A stretch of DNA of 41,677 nt from a virus, in the IMG/VR virus record IMGVR_UViG_3300008113_008484, positions 1 through 41,677 of that record; one strand, 5' to 3'. Positions 18,543 through 27,300 of the stretch are shown in pieces. The notes beneath the pieces are model-generated. The model made no database searches, was not told where the DNA came from, and worked only from the letters and a program-made list of their open reading frames with translations. Each line of letters begins with the position of its first letter. Within the stretch, counting starts at the first letter, position 1. The position numbers were made by a program, and so were the translations under genes.

Positions 18543-19472
18543 TTATACTCTTCCTATTCCGCTAGTACCACTAGTACCGCCAGTTACACCAATAGAATCA
18601 AGAGTAGCTCTTGCTATAGCACTTAATAAGTTATTAGATGTACCAGCAGGGGATTCCGGATTAAGTGGATTAACAGGATATTCGTTAAAGTTATCTCTAG
18701 TAACCCTAACAGTTTGGCTAGTTGCTAACTGCTCGAAACTTGAAGCTAGTGTAGAATTAACTCCTGGAGTAGCAGGTATTTTACTATCCACAGATATTGC
18801 TAATTTTTTTAAGAAATCCCATAGAGGTTCAGCACAAACAGCAGAGAAAAGAGGACTATGTCCAAGATTTGTTGTTTTACCGTCCACCCAAACTTCTTCA
18901 GAACTATGTTTAATTCTAGTAATAGCAGTATTTTCTATCTCCTGGTCAGCATACTTAGTTATTTTACCGCCCTTTAATTCTATTGATGAAGTGTCGTCAG
19001 CATGCGTAATAAGTATAGAATTATCGTTTCTTATAATTATTTTAGAGTCCTTTAGATCTATAACTAATCCCTTCTCGACAGTATAGAACATTTTTAATCT
19101 TTCTATACCATCATATATTAAGGAGTGTGCACCATCATAACTATTTCTTATCTCTGCTATTAGGTCAGGAGATAATTCCTGAACAGCTTTATATTCGGGG
19201 CTATAATAGTTACCGTTATTGAATTGAACATGAACAACAGATCCAAGCTTAGGAACTGACATTCTTCCAGATCCTCCCCTTATACCGTAACTTTGTTCAA
19301 ATCTTTGATGTGCCCAAGGTAGATCCTCGTCTGGAATATCCTCGAATACACCAAATACCTTGATCTTTGCTCTTCCTCTAAATTCGGGATCCTTGTTATC
19401 TACAACAACTCCCAAATAATGAGAGATATCCGTATTCGGTCTCTCTAATCTATTTCTGTCTACTAGTCCCAT
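18543..19472 (-). CDS. Baseplate central spike protein, gp5 OB-fold type
   Basis: A 309-residue protein whose N-terminal OB domain (residues 18-98) matches the gp5/VgrG spike family: YLGVVVDNKDPEFRGRAKIKVFG, then DIPDEDLPWA and PKLGSVVHVQFNNGN. In T4, gp5 trims with the gp27 hub and carries a lysozyme domain and a beta-helix needle. Here no lysozyme domain is present. Residues about 120-200 form a short repetitive beta region (VIDLKDSKIIIRNDNSILI) that could be the needle. The C-terminus is low-complexity Gly/Thr/Ser. It is next to the hub-like genes, consistent with a central spike. An ACTATAAT box lies 11 bases upstream of the ATG, so a transcript from it would have almost no leader. Confidence 0.85.
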   Translation of the reverse strand: MGLVDRNRLERPNTDISHYLGVVVDNKDPEFRGRAKIKVFGVFEDIPDEDLPWAHQRFEQSYGIRGGSGRMSVPKLGSVVHVQFNNGNYYSPEYKAVQELSPDLIAEIRNSYDGAHSLIYDGIERLKMFYTVEKGLVIDLKDSKIIIRNDNSILITHADDTSSIELKGGKITKYADQEIENTAITRIKHSSEEVWVDGKTTNLGHSPLFSAVCAEPLWDFLKKLAISVDSKIPATPGVNSTLASSFEQLATSQTVRVTRDNFNEYPVNPLNPESPAGTSNNLLSAIARATLDSIGVTGGTSGTSGIGRV

Positions 19473-19477
19473 TTCTA

Positions 19478-19485
19478 ATTATAGT
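19478..19485 (-). promoter_or_regulatory. ACTATAAT box before the spike gene
   Basis: Minus-strand ACTATAAT lies in the 35-base gap before the spike gene. The box ends five bases before the ATG, so a start seven bases downstream would yield a leaderless transcript. A second TATAAT lies a few bases upstream (about 19496-19491). No clear -35 element is visible. Confidence 0.33.
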
Positions 19486-19507
19486 AAAAAATTATAATTG
19501 TTTTCAT

Positions 19508-22069
19508 TTATGATGAAGGATAACTTCTTCCTAAGTTAGTAGGTCGAGGTTGTGAAACTTGATCGTATTCGCTATCATTTACTCCAGGATAAGACCTTCC
19601 CTGTCCTCCCAAGTCTGATCCTGGAACATTAGGGTAAATATCACCCATGTTAGCTCCCATAGTATAAAACTTGTTATCTTTATAAACTCTATCTGAATAT
19701 GAAGGATTATTGTTAACCACAGGATCGTTACTATAAGCATCGCCCATCGGTTCCTCTCTCCTAGGATCCGGATCTTTATAAGCTCTTTGTTCGAGCAATG
19801 TAGGATACGTATAAGGATTGTTACTATAAACATCATCCATGACAGGAGGAGTTGTAGGTCCAGGTTTATCATATTCTTTACCACTAACATTAGTATATTG
19901 AGGCGGAAGATTATTATAAGCCGTACCTAGAGTATTAGTATTTACCGGTGTTTCTGGCGGATAAACATCTTCGATAACTTTAGAATATTGTCTATCTGGT
20001 GCACCTAGATCAGTTCCTGGTACATTAGGATATACGTCACCGGAAGCTGGCGGATAAACCCTAGCAGGTACTCCTGAATCTTTTCCAGGTACATCTTTAT
20101 ATTCATCTGCGTTAACAGCAGGATATTGATTTTTTTCAGGTACACTAGGGTACACATCTCCAGATGCTGGGGTATAAACCCTATCAGGTACTCCCGAATC
20201 TTTTCCAGGAACACCCTTATATTCATCGGATTTGTTAGTAGGATATTGATTTTTTTCAGGTACAGTAGGATATACGTCACCAGAAGGCTTGGGATAAATT
20301 CTCCCAGGAGCCCCTAAATCTTTTCCAGGTACTTCTTTGTACTCATCAGATTTATTTGAAGGATATTGTGGTTTTTCTGGTACTGTAGGATAAGTATCTC
20401 CTAAATTAGAACCTGCAGGTCCTCCGGCAGAAGATCCATAGGAATTTCCAAGATTTTGTTGAGTCTGTGAAGGGGTTCCCGTATACGCATCCTCATTCAA
20501 TGTTGGATATGCTCTTTCAGAAGGACCTCCTAGACCCTTAGCTTGAGGTGTATTATCTGCAAAAGGATTAGGTATACCACCTTTTAAAGTACTGATTAAA
20601 CTCTGTGCGCTACTGGTAGAAGCTCCAATATTTAGTCCACCCATACCGTAAATGTTACCAAGTAAAGCACCTTGTAGCATAGAAACACCTTGGTTTTTAA
20701 GATCGGCAACAGTATTAGTTATAAAGTTAGATGCAAGCTGTGCAAAATATTCACTAGGATTTGGATCCGTAGAAAAATCTAAGCTGCTAACTCCCTGTGT
20801 TCCATCATAATCATAATCGTTATAATCCTTTGTAGGAGATCCCCATACATCTGACAAAACCATGGATTTTATATTATCATCTTTTTTCAGAACATCAGAA
20901 AGTAAATTAAACTGAAGTTTATAGTCTTTTACTCTTCCAACATGGATCTTGAATTTACTACTAACAGCTGTACCTCCCTTGTTATCTATGCTCTGAGAAT
21001 AAGGATAAGAATCATCGAAATCGAATTCACATTGATCAAATTGATATATGAAAGCATAAGGTCCCATAGTATAGCTACCAAATTTATCTTGGTATTCAGA
21101 TCCCTGACCACCCGTGCTTTTTTGTAATATTCCCTGTGTGTTATTTAAAAATCCTGTCTGTGAATTAAAGCTATCTAAGAAATTAGCGGCATTGGCAACA
21201 GAAGGTATTGAAAATGGATTTAAAACATCGTTAATGTCATTCTTTAATTGTATGTTTCTTATCTCAGTAACAACTAACCACATTCTAAACTTCCTAAGGT
21301 TCTCAGGAACCATCGTTCTATGATATGTATAGTCATAAATAGCTTTTCTATACAATTCAGAAAGTGAGAACATCCTCATGTCTATAGACTCTAAACAATC
21401 GATAGTTAATGTTCCCATTCTTTGTGGCTTTCCTCCTGGCTTATGTAGATTCTTTATATCTACTTTAAGAAGCTGATCCAATCCACTAACCGATTGGAAG
21501 TAATAAGGGCATTTTTCGTTTACAAATGATAGACCCTTCTTAAAAGCCTCCAGCATTTCCTGTCTCTTCTTAGATCTCTGAAACAAGTATTCTTGTGCTC
21601 CATAATAAGCTACACCACCACCGTTGATGTTATAGTTCCCCTGATCTCTCGTAGGAATACCTTGTTTACTACCATAAAAGAAGTCCATATCCGAATAGAA
21701 ATTACCAGCATTTTTACCCTCTATGGCGGTTAGAGGAGATATAGATGCTGTATTTACAAGTGTCTTATCTTCTGGATTAACACCAAAGATATCACCTGAT
21801 AGATTTCTTATATCCTGGTCGGAAGCAACTTTGTTTAACGATCTAAATAGAGGTGACGGAGCAAGAAATGTCTCCGGATCTAGATATGAAGTATTACCAA
21901 AATCAAATATAAATTTAAAATGTAGGTATGTAGGATCTTCCTTTTTACCATATTTTGTATTTGATACACCTTTTAAGAAAGTTTCTCTTTGATAATCTAT
22001 CTTCCTATTAAGAACGTCGTCCTTATTTGGTATAACCTTATCTCCTAGACTTGATAAAAAATCCGCCAT
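19508..22069 (-). CDS. Tail tube/baseplate protein with repeat-rich C-terminus
   Basis: An 853-residue protein with two contrasting halves. The N-terminal half (to about 480) is globular; residues about 220-290 and 335-395 (YAFIYQFDQCEFDFDDSYP, then FKIHVGRVKDYKLQF) resemble the beta-rich proteins at the tube/baseplate junction, but I would not name the T4 counterpart. The C-terminal part (about 500-853) is tyrosine- and proline-rich. It contains three 40-residue tandem repeats at 560-679 with the core YPxVPEKxQYP…DEYKxVPGKD, plus looser versions on both sides. Such a tail is probably extended and could act as a spacer, scaffold or glycan-bearing arm. It lies between the hub gene (10-base gap upstream) and the spike gene, so a central baseplate position is likely. 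Confidence 0.72.
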   Translation of the reverse strand: MADFLSSLGDKVIPNKDDVLNRKIDYQRETFLKGVSNTKYGKKEDPTYLHFKFIFDFGNTSYLDPETFLAPSPLFRSLNKVASDQDIRNLSGDIFGVNPEDKTLVNTASISPLTAIEGKNAGNFYSDMDFFYGSKQGIPTRDQGNYNINGGGVAYYGAQEYLFQRSKKRQEMLEAFKKGLSFVNEKCPYYFQSVSGLDQLLKVDIKNLHKPGGKPQRMGTLTIDCLESIDMRMFSLSELYRKAIYDYTYHRTMVPENLRKFRMWLVVTEIRNIQLKNDINDVLNPFSIPSVANAANFLDSFNSQTGFLNNTQGILQKSTGGQGSEYQDKFGSYTMGPYAFIYQFDQCEFDFDDSYPYSQSIDNKGGTAVSSKFKIHVGRVKDYKLQFNLLSDVLKKDDNIKSMVLSDVWGSPTKDYNDYDYDGTQGVSSLDFSTDPNPSEYFAQLASNFITNTVADLKNQGVSMLQGALLGNIYGMGGLNIGASTSSAQSLISTLKGGIPNPFADNTPQAKGLGGPSERAYPTLNEDAYTGTPSQTQQNLGNSYGSSAGGPAGSNLGDTYPTVPEKPQYPSNKSDEYKEVPGKDLGAPGRIYPKPSGDVYPTVPEKNQYPTNKSDEYKGVPGKDSGVPDRVYTPASGDVYPSVPEKNQYPAVNADEYKDVPGKDSGVPARVYPPASGDVYPNVPGTDLGAPDRQYSKVIEDVYPPETPVNTNTLGTAYNNLPPQYTNVSGKEYDKPGPTTPPVMDDVYSNNPYTYPTLLEQRAYKDPDPRREEPMGDAYSNDPVVNNNPSYSDRVYKDNKFYTMGANMGDIYPNVPGSDLGGQGRSYPGVNDSEYDQVSQPRPTNLGRSYPSS
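20033..20392 (-). repeat. Three 120-bp tandem repeats inside a tail gene
   Basis: Three in-frame units of 120 bases (20273-20392, 20153-20272, 20033-20152) encode three 40-residue repeats with the core YPxVPEKxQYP and DEYKxVPGKD. A partial fourth unit (YPNVPGTDLGAPDRQY) follows. Differences between units are mostly single substitutions, so they arose by duplication and remain similar enough to recombine and change in number. Confidence 0.9.
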
Positions 22070-22079
22070 TTCTTTTTAA

Positions 22080-23696
22080 TTATTTTTTACTATATATGTC
22101 GTTCTTAACTTTCTGTAAACTCTCCTGTAGTAACGATGAAGCATTTTTTACAAGATCGTTAAAGTCTGCGTCGAAAAGCTTAGGATCCAATGATATAGGC
22201 TCTGATGAAAGACCAGGGTTTAATGACCACTGTTTTTTTCCTAGTATCATAGTTTGATACATCCCATACTCATCATATTCTATTGTAAATCCTAGAACTA
22301 CGTAGTTACCAGAAAGGAATGCGTTAACCATTCTCTTATCTCCAGGAGTAGCAAGAGAAGATGCTTGTCCTCCAGCAGGACTATACTTAGATGAAGATGC
22401 CATGGTACTACTACCTTCAGATAGTATAACTACGGGAAAAGTTTGGCCTCTGTATAAAAAAGGAGTCCATTTAGCATTTTTAACCCTTAATAATATTTTA
22501 TAAGAATCATTCCGGTTAAGTATGTTTTGTACAGATGCTTGTTGAAAATTTTCATGTACATTTTCAAAATACATAGTACCGATGTAAGTTTTCTTTATCT
22601 CCTCCCTATATAATTTTTCACCAAGTCTTCCCTTGTTTAATACGTCTCTACCTCCAAGATTTTTATTCGTAATACTTTCTATATTATAGCCAACAAATTT
22701 ATTTTTTGGTCTATCTGAAACTAGCTTGTCGTCGTAAAATTGTATTCTTTGAAAATATCCCAGATCCTGGTTTATTCTACCAGCATTCTGTTCCAATGCA
22801 AGATCTCTAATGAAGAGAGGAGATTTTGTAAATTGACTAGAGTTAGTAAGCAATAGTGGAATCTCAACCTCCATAGTTTCTGTTCCTCCTACCTGATCTC
22901 CGTAGTCTTCAGTACCATAAGCTACCCTCATTGTTTCTAACGTGTCGTTCTTCTCGTCAAATTGTTTTTTGAGATTGACAAAATTTATATTATAATACTG
23001 ATCTATCCAGCAATCAAAATAATCCTCATCGCTTATCCAAGCTCCGTTAACAACATGTCTTATTAATGTCTGATAATCTATATTGGGAGAAAGCCAATTC
23101 ATTTCGTCATTAGTCTTTGTCTCGTTGGAAGCATATCCCAATTTCAATTCTTCAGCTATTTTAATAAGAACGTCAGTGCTATTTCCTTTATAAACTTTAG
23201 ATATGTTCGTATAAAGTTTAGGAATTCTTATTTCTGCCATTACAGTGTAGCTCTGAAATCTACCAGAAGAAGCTTCATAGTTATCATAAGGCTGGTGATT
23301 CAGATTAGAAATAACTTCATTTATAATGAAGTCCATCCTAATTGGCTTAAATAATTCACCTACAGGTCTTATATAAATCGATACAATATCACCATCTTTA
23401 GGAAAAGATGTAGTTATGAATTTTTCATCTATGGTAACAAATCTAAACATCAGGGTGGGTTTAAATCCAGTGATGTCTAATTTAAAAAATTTGAGTCCGC
23501 TTACATGGTGTGAGTTTATCTTTATTAAAGGCTCTACGAATCCAAAATATTTTTTCTGTGTATTATTTACTTTTCTGTCATTAGCTTCTATATCACCCTT
23601 CTGATTAGACGTATCAACAACGCTAAGATCATCTAGAACTATATCAGGATTCCTGTATTGTAATATTGCTTTTCTTGTATTAAACTCTGTCGCCAT
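22080..23696 (-). CDS. Baseplate hub protein, gp27/gpD-like
   Basis: A 538-residue protein resembling the hub proteins on which the spike trimer sits (T4 gp27, Mu gp44, P2 gpD). The supporting stretch is residues about 172-240, with STDVLIKIAEELKLGYA, NWLSPNIDYQTLIRHVV and DCWIDQYYNINFVNL. This is the typical order of 'helix binding, sticking to Y-x-T/L-I, then a beta strand with …N.v.L' seen in hub domains. The second half is beta-rich and ends in a coiled helix (SSLLQESLQKVKND). Neighbours fit: a LysM protein upstream (four-base gap) and a tube-like protein and OB-fold spike downstream. Similarity to gp27 in this family is usually structural rather than sequence-level, so the call leans on context. 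Confidence 0.68.
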   Translation of the reverse strand: MATEFNTRKAILQYRNPDIVLDDLSVVDTSNQKGDIEANDRKVNNTQKKYFGFVEPLIKINSHHVSGLKFFKLDITGFKPTLMFRFVTIDEKFITTSFPKDGDIVSIYIRPVGELFKPIRMDFIINEVISNLNHQPYDNYEASSGRFQSYTVMAEIRIPKLYTNISKVYKGNSTDVLIKIAEELKLGYASNETKTNDEMNWLSPNIDYQTLIRHVVNGAWISDEDYFDCWIDQYYNINFVNLKKQFDEKNDTLETMRVAYGTEDYGDQVGGTETMEVEIPLLLTNSSQFTKSPLFIRDLALEQNAGRINQDLGYFQRIQFYDDKLVSDRPKNKFVGYNIESITNKNLGGRDVLNKGRLGEKLYREEIKKTYIGTMYFENVHENFQQASVQNILNRNDSYKILLRVKNAKWTPFLYRGQTFPVVILSEGSSTMASSSKYSPAGGQASSLATPGDKRMVNAFLSGNYVVLGFTIEYDEYGMYQTMILGKKQWSLNPGLSSEPISLDPKLFDADFNDLVKNASSLLQESLQKVKNDIYSKK

Positions 23697-23700
23697 TTTT

Positions 23701-24306
23701 TTAACGTTTAAAAATATTCTTTTGTGCTAATTTTGTTTTTATATCCGTAACAGAAACATTTTTTGCTGCTTTACTTCTACACTGACCTATATCAGGACCA
23801 AATAACAATCTTCCCTCTTGTACCTGTATCTGTTGCTGACCTTCTTGTAAAATATTTGGAGGGAGAGGGACGCTAGCAAGATTTGATATATTTTTAGAAT
23901 TTAAGTATTCTAATCTATCTGCACTTACTTGTGATATTTTATCCTGTAATTCTTTTCTGAATGATCTTGCCTTTTGTTTCTGATTATTGGCTTTTTCTGC
24001 ACTTGCATATAGATCATTAACCATTTCATCGCCAGGAATGAATAATATTTCGCCTCTCTTCAAAGTTAAAGCATTAGATATATTGTTAAGCTTAAGAATT
24101 GTTCCAACTTTTGAAGAATCTGTCATATAAAGTATCGAAACAAGATCACCTCTCATTTCAGTCTCATCTGATACAACCGCAATGCTCTTTATCGTGTATC
24201 TCACCTGTCTAGAATTCCAACAAGGAGATAAAAGATCTAAATAAGACTCTCCGGTATTTGGATTAGTGAAATAAGGTTTTCTTTCTATTATATCAATCGC
24301 TAACAT
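23701..24306 (-). CDS. LysM-like baseplate protein (gp53-like)
   Basis: A 201-residue protein with a LysM-like core at about residues 50-92 (VGTILKLNNISNALTLKRGEILFIPG), the shape found in T4 gp53 and in small tail proteins that bind the hub or tube. T4 gp53 is 196 residues, so the length matches. The C-terminal half is helical and polar, with glutamine-rich (EGQQQIQVQEG) and basic stretches. It lies between the tube-initiator-like gene and the hub gene with gaps of 14 and 4 bases. In contractile tails such proteins join wedges or connect the tube to the hub rather than digesting cell wall. No catalytic residues are visible. Confidence 0.65.
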   Translation of the reverse strand: MLAIDIIERKPYFTNPNTGESYLDLLSPCWNSRQVRYTIKSIAVVSDETEMRGDLVSILYMTDSSKVGTILKLNNISNALTLKRGEILFIPGDEMVNDLYASAEKANNQKQKARSFRKELQDKISQVSADRLEYLNSKNISNLASVPLPPNILQEGQQQIQVQEGRLLFGPDIGQCRSKAAKNVSVTDIKTKLAQKNIFKR

Positions 24307-24320
24307 ACTATTGAGATTAT

Positions 24321-26210
24321 TTAATTTCCTGTATTTAATCCAGGATTATTTACTCCTCCAGTGGCACCGACAAGAGCAGTAGTAAGTGGAGATATATTTT
24401 CGTTTGTGATATCGTAAATATCTTTGCCTTCCGTATCGTTAGGGAATCTACCTTGTGTAGTAACCCAAGCTTTTGTAGATTCACCGCTTGCTACTAATTG
24501 ACCAAGATATAATCTTCCTTTACCTCTGTTAAAGTATGATTCGTAATCACCTCTATGTCTTTGTCTTCCTGGAGCCAGTGAGATAACTGCAGTCATCTCT
24601 GTAGGAAAATCATCAGGTCCTAATTCATCATTAAATGATATCTTAACGCCTTTACATACCAAGTTTCCTATCATAGCTATAGGATTTAAAGGATTTCCTA
24701 CTGTTAAATGCCATTCACCTACAGGATATCCACTTAACATTATAGGCGAATAATAAACTTTCTTCAAGAATAGATCAGAGATCATAACAGACAAAGATTT
24801 ATAAAGCTTAGAATTAGGATCTATACCCTTACTCGGATCGCTGATAAAATTCTTAACACTGTTTGCTAATTCTGTCATTTCATCTGACATTTTCTTTTCC
24901 GCTTCGTATTGCCTGTCTACCTCACCCTTAGAAAACATTTTAGAGACTATTGTTCTAATATATGCCATAGGATCAGTTATTGATTGTGCATATCCTTCAG
25001 GACCTCCAGGGAATCCCATACCTAGATTAGTCTGATTTAGTCTTATTTCTGGAGCTAGAAACTGTCCATAATCAGAACCCATGGATAGTATATTTGTCAT
25101 AAGATCCAGAAATAATAATCTGGAATTAACCTCACCAGCGGAGCTAAGTGTATAATGGAAACTTAAACTAAACTCATCAACCCCACCAACAAATCCTTGT
25201 TTTCTCACCATCATCTTTTCTACGGTGTTAACATTAACAAATATTTTCTTAGATAATGGTCCGTCCGCTGCTACAGCCTGCTCCAATAGAGCTCTTTGTA
25301 ATTTCGATTGGTTTCTTTCAGGTGTAAGAAGAGTTCCTGTTAGCTTATCTAGCTGATCAATATTAGTATCAGATAATCCGTTTCCATCTCCACTTGTAAT
25401 GGCAGATTTTATTAGATCCCCGTACGGTGAATTCATCAAACCAGGATCTCCGGTATTCTCTTCTATTAAAGAAGATTGAGATTCCATAGAAAAATTTAAA
25501 CCGGTATTTATTCCTATTATAGTATTTAAAGAGTTTCCTGTGTCTCCTCCAAAATATGTTACGAGTTGACAAAGAGGTAATGATGTATTATATTTATTTT
25601 GCCTATCTTGGATTTTTTCTAATCCTTCGATTTTTTTCTTTTGATATACTGGTTTTCCGTCTGGACCAACTACGAAATCACCAACATTATCATTTGCTAA
25701 AACCTTTAAAGAGTCTAATGTAGGATAAGCAAATCTTCTTAATGTAAGCATTCTATTATTTGGTATTATTCCGTAGTATTTACAAAATATAAAATCCTTA
25801 ACGTTATAAACCTGACCTCTATAAGGACTATTAGGATCCAAATATCTAGGTTCCTTTGAATTACCAGTAACAGTAGATATTATTTGTTTCGCGGTAGGAT
25901 TTCTAGATACCTGAGGTGTTACTTTCTTTAGATACTTATTTTGTTCGGTTAAAGAGTAGTTCATCCCTCTACCTAGAACGTAATAAGCAAACAGACCTCT
26001 ATATACGCCATCCGACGTAGCAGCATCATAAAATAAACTCTTAGGTAAACTTTTAATCTCAGCTAACTCGTAAGTAGCAAAAGTTTTATCTGCGGGATTA
26101 GTGTATATTACCCCGTTGGTAAAATACTGTACCTGACTTACTACCTCACCACCTTCTGTTGGTGTTTTTATAGTACCAAGATCCTTTGGTGTTACTGCCG
26201 GTGTTGCCAT
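24321..26210 (-). CDS. Putative tail-tube initiator/baseplate tube protein
   Basis: A 629-residue protein, probably part of the tube-initiating complex on top of the hub (the place of gp48/gp54 in T4). The best clue is the C-terminal beta domain (about 484-570: GYPVGEWHLTVGNPLNP, then a VKISFNDELGPDDFPTEM stretch and RGKGRLYLG), which has the pattern of tube-like domains in which a strand pair 'GEWHLTVGNP' precedes a conserved 'ND.LG.dd.P' loop. The N-terminal part has no recognised domain. It starts the tail part of the operon, with a 41-base gap and promoter-like boxes upstream, and precedes the LysM and hub genes. Sheath or tube proper are less likely given the size. Confidence 0.6.
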   Translation of the reverse strand: MATPAVTPKDLGTIKTPTEGGEVVSQVQYFTNGVIYTNPADKTFATYELAEIKSLPKSLFYDAATSDGVYRGLFAYYVLGRGMNYSLTEQNKYLKKVTPQVSRNPTAKQIISTVTGNSKEPRYLDPNSPYRGQVYNVKDFIFCKYYGIIPNNRMLTLRRFAYPTLDSLKVLANDNVGDFVVGPDGKPVYQKKKIEGLEKIQDRQNKYNTSLPLCQLVTYFGGDTGNSLNTIIGINTGLNFSMESQSSLIEENTGDPGLMNSPYGDLIKSAITSGDGNGLSDTNIDQLDKLTGTLLTPERNQSKLQRALLEQAVAADGPLSKKIFVNVNTVEKMMVRKQGFVGGVDEFSLSFHYTLSSAGEVNSRLLFLDLMTNILSMGSDYGQFLAPEIRLNQTNLGMGFPGGPEGYAQSITDPMAYIRTIVSKMFSKGEVDRQYEAEKKMSDEMTELANSVKNFISDPSKGIDPNSKLYKSLSVMISDLFLKKVYYSPIMLSGYPVGEWHLTVGNPLNPIAMIGNLVCKGVKISFNDELGPDDFPTEMTAVISLAPGRQRHRGDYESYFNRGKGRLYLGQLVASGESTKAWVTTQGRFPNDTEGKDIYDITNENISPLTTALVGATGGVNNPGLNTGN

Positions 26211-26221
26211 ACATTAATCTT

Positions 26222-26259
26222 ATTATAGTATTATATATACCCTATTTTTTATTAATCAA
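26222..26259 (-). promoter_or_regulatory. Candidate promoter for the tail/baseplate operon
   Basis: On the minus strand TTGATT (26259-26254) is followed after 18 bases by TATAAT (26235-26230), and a second box ACTATAAT ends at 26222, 12 bases before the ATG of the tube-like gene. This gap separates the small-gene stack from the tail genes. The ACTATAAT form is shared with the gaps near 13170 and 19480. Confidence 0.42.
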
Positions 26260-26575
26260 TTAAAACGACATCGCAAAAATCATGTTCTAAAATATCCACG
26301 ATTTTTTGTTTTAAGAGATCAATAAATAGATCAGTAGGACTATCATATACTATAACAAGATTGACTCCGGATGTTATCTTAGATTTTGAGCTAGAGATTT
26401 TCTTGTGTAGCCATTCCTCGAATATGTATTGTCTTATTTCATTCATACACGAGGGGGTAAGGTTGTTAGATTTAAACCAAAGATTAACGTCTATAATATG
26501 AAAAGTTCCACAGTTTTCCTGATTGAAACTTTTGGCTCTTTCCATCTTAGGAACTATAAAAGATTTAATAGACAC
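26252..26575 (-). CDS. Small unknown protein
   Basis: A 107-residue protein without a recognised family. It has an aromatic/polar N-terminal part, a helix (SCMNEIRQYIFEEWLHKKI) and an alternating beta/helix C-terminal half (VNLVIVYDSPTDLFIDLLKQKIVDIL) ending in valine- and aspartate-rich VVLID. There are three cysteines but no CxxC pair. It begins with GTG at 26575; the first ATG lies only at codon 11. It follows a 56-codon basic gene by seven bases and precedes the tail operon promoter region, so it is the last gene of the small-gene stack. Confidence 0.6.
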   Translation of the reverse strand: MSIKSFIVPKMERAKSFNQENCGTFHIIDVNLWFKSNNLTPSCMNEIRQYIFEEWLHKKISSSKSKITSGVNLVIVYDSPTDLFIDLLKQKIVDILEHDFCDVVLID

Positions 26576-26582
26576 TATAAAA

Positions 26583-26753
26583 TCAGTTATTTTTTTTACG
26601 GTTTCTTTGTTCTGTTAGGTTTCTTAATCTAAGTAAGTTACCCATAGTTTTGGATCTTTCCTTAGATTCTTCGTTATTCTTGTCTTTATTCTTACCAAAA
26701 AGACCCAATTCTTTTGCGATCTTTCTTCTTTCTTTTCTATTCGGTAGATTCAT
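26583..26753 (-). CDS. Small basic protein (56 codons) overlapping the Nudix gene
   Basis: A 56-codon gene that starts with ATG at 26753 inside the last codons of the Nudix-like gene (17-base overlap) and ends with TGA at 26583. The product starts MNLPNRKERRKIAKELGLFG and stays highly basic with a polar middle and a final RLRNLTEQRNRKKNN. I support it because the tight overlap, purine-rich upstream sequence (GAAGAAGAG) and otherwise empty space match its neighbours. Very short Lys/Arg-rich proteins of this type are common in phages and may bind nucleic acid or protein. No function can be assigned. Confidence 0.6.
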   Translation of the reverse strand: MNLPNRKERRKIAKELGLFGKNKDKNNEESKERSKTMGNLLRLRNLTEQRNRKKNN

Positions 26754-27300
26754 TCTCTTCTTCTTTTTGGGTGAAAATATCTTTAAAAGTTTTAATAAAA
26801 AGTGTACAAACTAAAGAATCGTCAAGATTTAAAGCATCCTCGACAGATATTAGTTCGAATTTTGTATGTTTTTCTGCTTTAGACCCGTCAGTTGTTTTTT
26901 CCCCTGACACCAATCCGGTAATATTAACAGCGAAACATGGATTAGAATTAAGAACCATCTTTGATGTATATAAACTTCCTAAGAAATCCCATCTCTTTAG
27001 CTCTTCAACTTTAAATCCAGATTCTTCCTCTAATTCTCGTACTGCTGTTTCGAATATATTTGAGTCATCATCGTCCTGTGATCCGGTAATTAAGGTCTTA
27101 GACATTCCGCCAGGTCTCTGGTCAAGAACTTCTGAGATGATCCCGATCTTATCAGGCATTCCCTTATCGTTTACTGTGTATGGCATTATTATAACACCAG
27201 GATTTATCTGTCTTATGAACAGATGCCCATCAATTTCAACGACTTCTTTATTCTTCGTCTTTTGGAGTACTGTTTGATCCGCTTTTTCGTAAAGTTCCAT
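26737..27300 (-). CDS. Nudix-like hydrolase
   Basis: A 187-residue protein with the second half of the Nudix box at residues 85-96 (TAVRELEEESGF; REUxEExGU satisfied by Arg88, Glu89, Glu92, Glu93, Gly95). The first half (GX5E) is degenerate: after Gly73 comes an acidic DDDD stretch and Ser80 stands where Glu is usual, so metal binding may be altered. Nudix enzymes cleave nucleoside diphosphates linked to another group (e.g. NDP-sugars, NAD, RNA caps). Given the nearby glycan genes, an NDP-sugar or dinucleotide substrate is possible but not shown. Its 5' end overlaps the upstream gene by 53 bases, an unusually long overlap, and its 3' end overlaps the 56-codon gene. The C-terminus is glutamate-rich. 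Confidence 0.68.
   Translation of the reverse strand: MELYEKADQTVLQKTKNKEVVEIDGHLFIRQINPGVIIMPYTVNDKGMPDKIGIISEVLDQRPGGMSKTLITGSQDDDDSNIFETAVRELEEESGFKVEELKRWDFLGSLYTSKMVLNSNPCFAVNITGLVSGEKTTDGSKAEKHTKFELISVEDALNLDDSLVCTLFIKTFKDIFTQKEEENESTE

Noticed and set aside
18487-19086. 199-codon plus-strand open frame
   Set aside because: It lies fully opposite the spike gene with its clear OB-fold; no family or leader supports it.
18543-19472. Cell-wall lysozyme in the spike protein as in T4 gp5
   Set aside because: No lysozyme motif follows the OB domain; only a short beta repeat and a low-complexity tail are seen.
20033-20392. CRISPR-like array
   Set aside because: The 120-base units are contiguous, in frame and coding, with no spacers.
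26714-27277. Long open frame on the plus strand opposite the Nudix-like gene
   Set aside because: It is antisense to a gene with a recognisable motif, its product is a Ser/Phe-rich translation typical of reverse frames, and no other gene uses the plus strand.
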